This document shows, one piece after another, positions 13,415-13,435 of a stretch of 13,435 nucleotides of DNA. Numbering within the stretch: position 1 is the stretch's first letter; each line of letters opens with the position of its first letter. The stretch is from assembly GCA_900554595.1 (NCBI GenBank), contig USHZ01000034.1, positions 1 through 13,435 on the forward strand, in the 5' to 3' direction. Under the pieces are notes generated by a model, which was not told the origin of the DNA, did no database searches, and saw only the letters and a program-made list of their open reading frames with translations. Position numbers and translations under genes: made by a program. This DNA is from an uncultured Collinsella sp. Lineage in GTDB: Bacteria > Actinomycetota > Coriobacteriia > Coriobacteriales > Coriobacteriaceae.

Positions 13415-13435
13415 CTAAGCCACAACCACAGGCTC
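13415..13435 (-). other. In-frame amber codon preceded by similar coding sequence
   Basis: On the minus strand, TAG (13415-13417) stands in the frame of the basic protein. The six codons before it, up to the window edge, read E-P-V-V-V-A. This is the same kind of sequence as the E-P-E-V-V-A and E-P-V-V-E-A that follow the stop. The upstream codons may be the end of another gene, or the same gene interrupted by a nonsense change. Only 18 bases are visible, so neither can be settled. Confidence 0.5.

Noticed and set aside
12666..13418. 250-residue plus-strand hydrophobic frame opposite the basic protein
   Set aside because: Its Ala/Val/Leu-rich sequence is what the complement of Lys/Ala/Thr codons gives. 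It would look like a membrane protein but has no ribosome site or family features.

Overview
The window looks like a chromosomal stretch from a high-GC member of the Coriobacteriia, most likely Collinsella or a close relative. I infer this from strong C/G wobble use, the housekeeping order priA-def-fmt-rsmB, a very large starch/maltodextrin enzyme, and actinobacterial-style Ala/Lys/Thr-rich coding sequence. No database search was possible, so the taxonomic call is an inference.

Layout. At the left edge is the N-terminal part of metK (minus strand), which is truncated by the window. It is divergent from gltX across a 300-bp gap that holds a 121-bp palindromic repeat element. gltX ends at a clear intrinsic terminator. 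priA and def follow 18 bp apart. A 325-bp gap then holds a second, unrelated palindromic element with 33-nt arms, a terminator and a good promoter. fmt and rsmB come next, overlapping as ATGA. The next 449 bp carry no convincing gene. They contain two inverted 67-bp copies of a third palindromic element plus a longer inverted repeat between them. Beyond this, transcription is leftward: a small FmdB-type zinc-ribbon gene, a 1098-residue fusion of a GH13 alpha-amylase/neopullulanase with a GH77 4-alpha-glucanotransferase, and an Ala/Lys/Thr-rich basic protein whose reading frame carries an amber codon near the right edge.

How the genes fit together. gltX, def, fmt, rsmB and metK serve translation and one-carbon metabolism: glutamyl-tRNA charging, formylation and deformylation of initiator Met, 16S rRNA methylation and S-adenosylmethionine supply. 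PriA restarts stalled replication forks. The GH13-GH77 fusion probably hydrolyses and re-shuffles imported maltodextrins or internal glycogen in the cytoplasm.

The most interesting points are: (1) PriA carries an exact QLSLF beta-clamp-binding motif at its N-terminus on a Pro/Ala-rich tail; (2) three different families of long palindromes sit in the three larger intergenic gaps, one of them as two inverted copies whose stem differences look compensatory; (3) the GH13-GH77 fusion keeps both catalytic triads; (4) third-position composition switches abruptly at fmt; (5) an in-frame TAG interrupts an otherwise continuous basic-protein reading frame.
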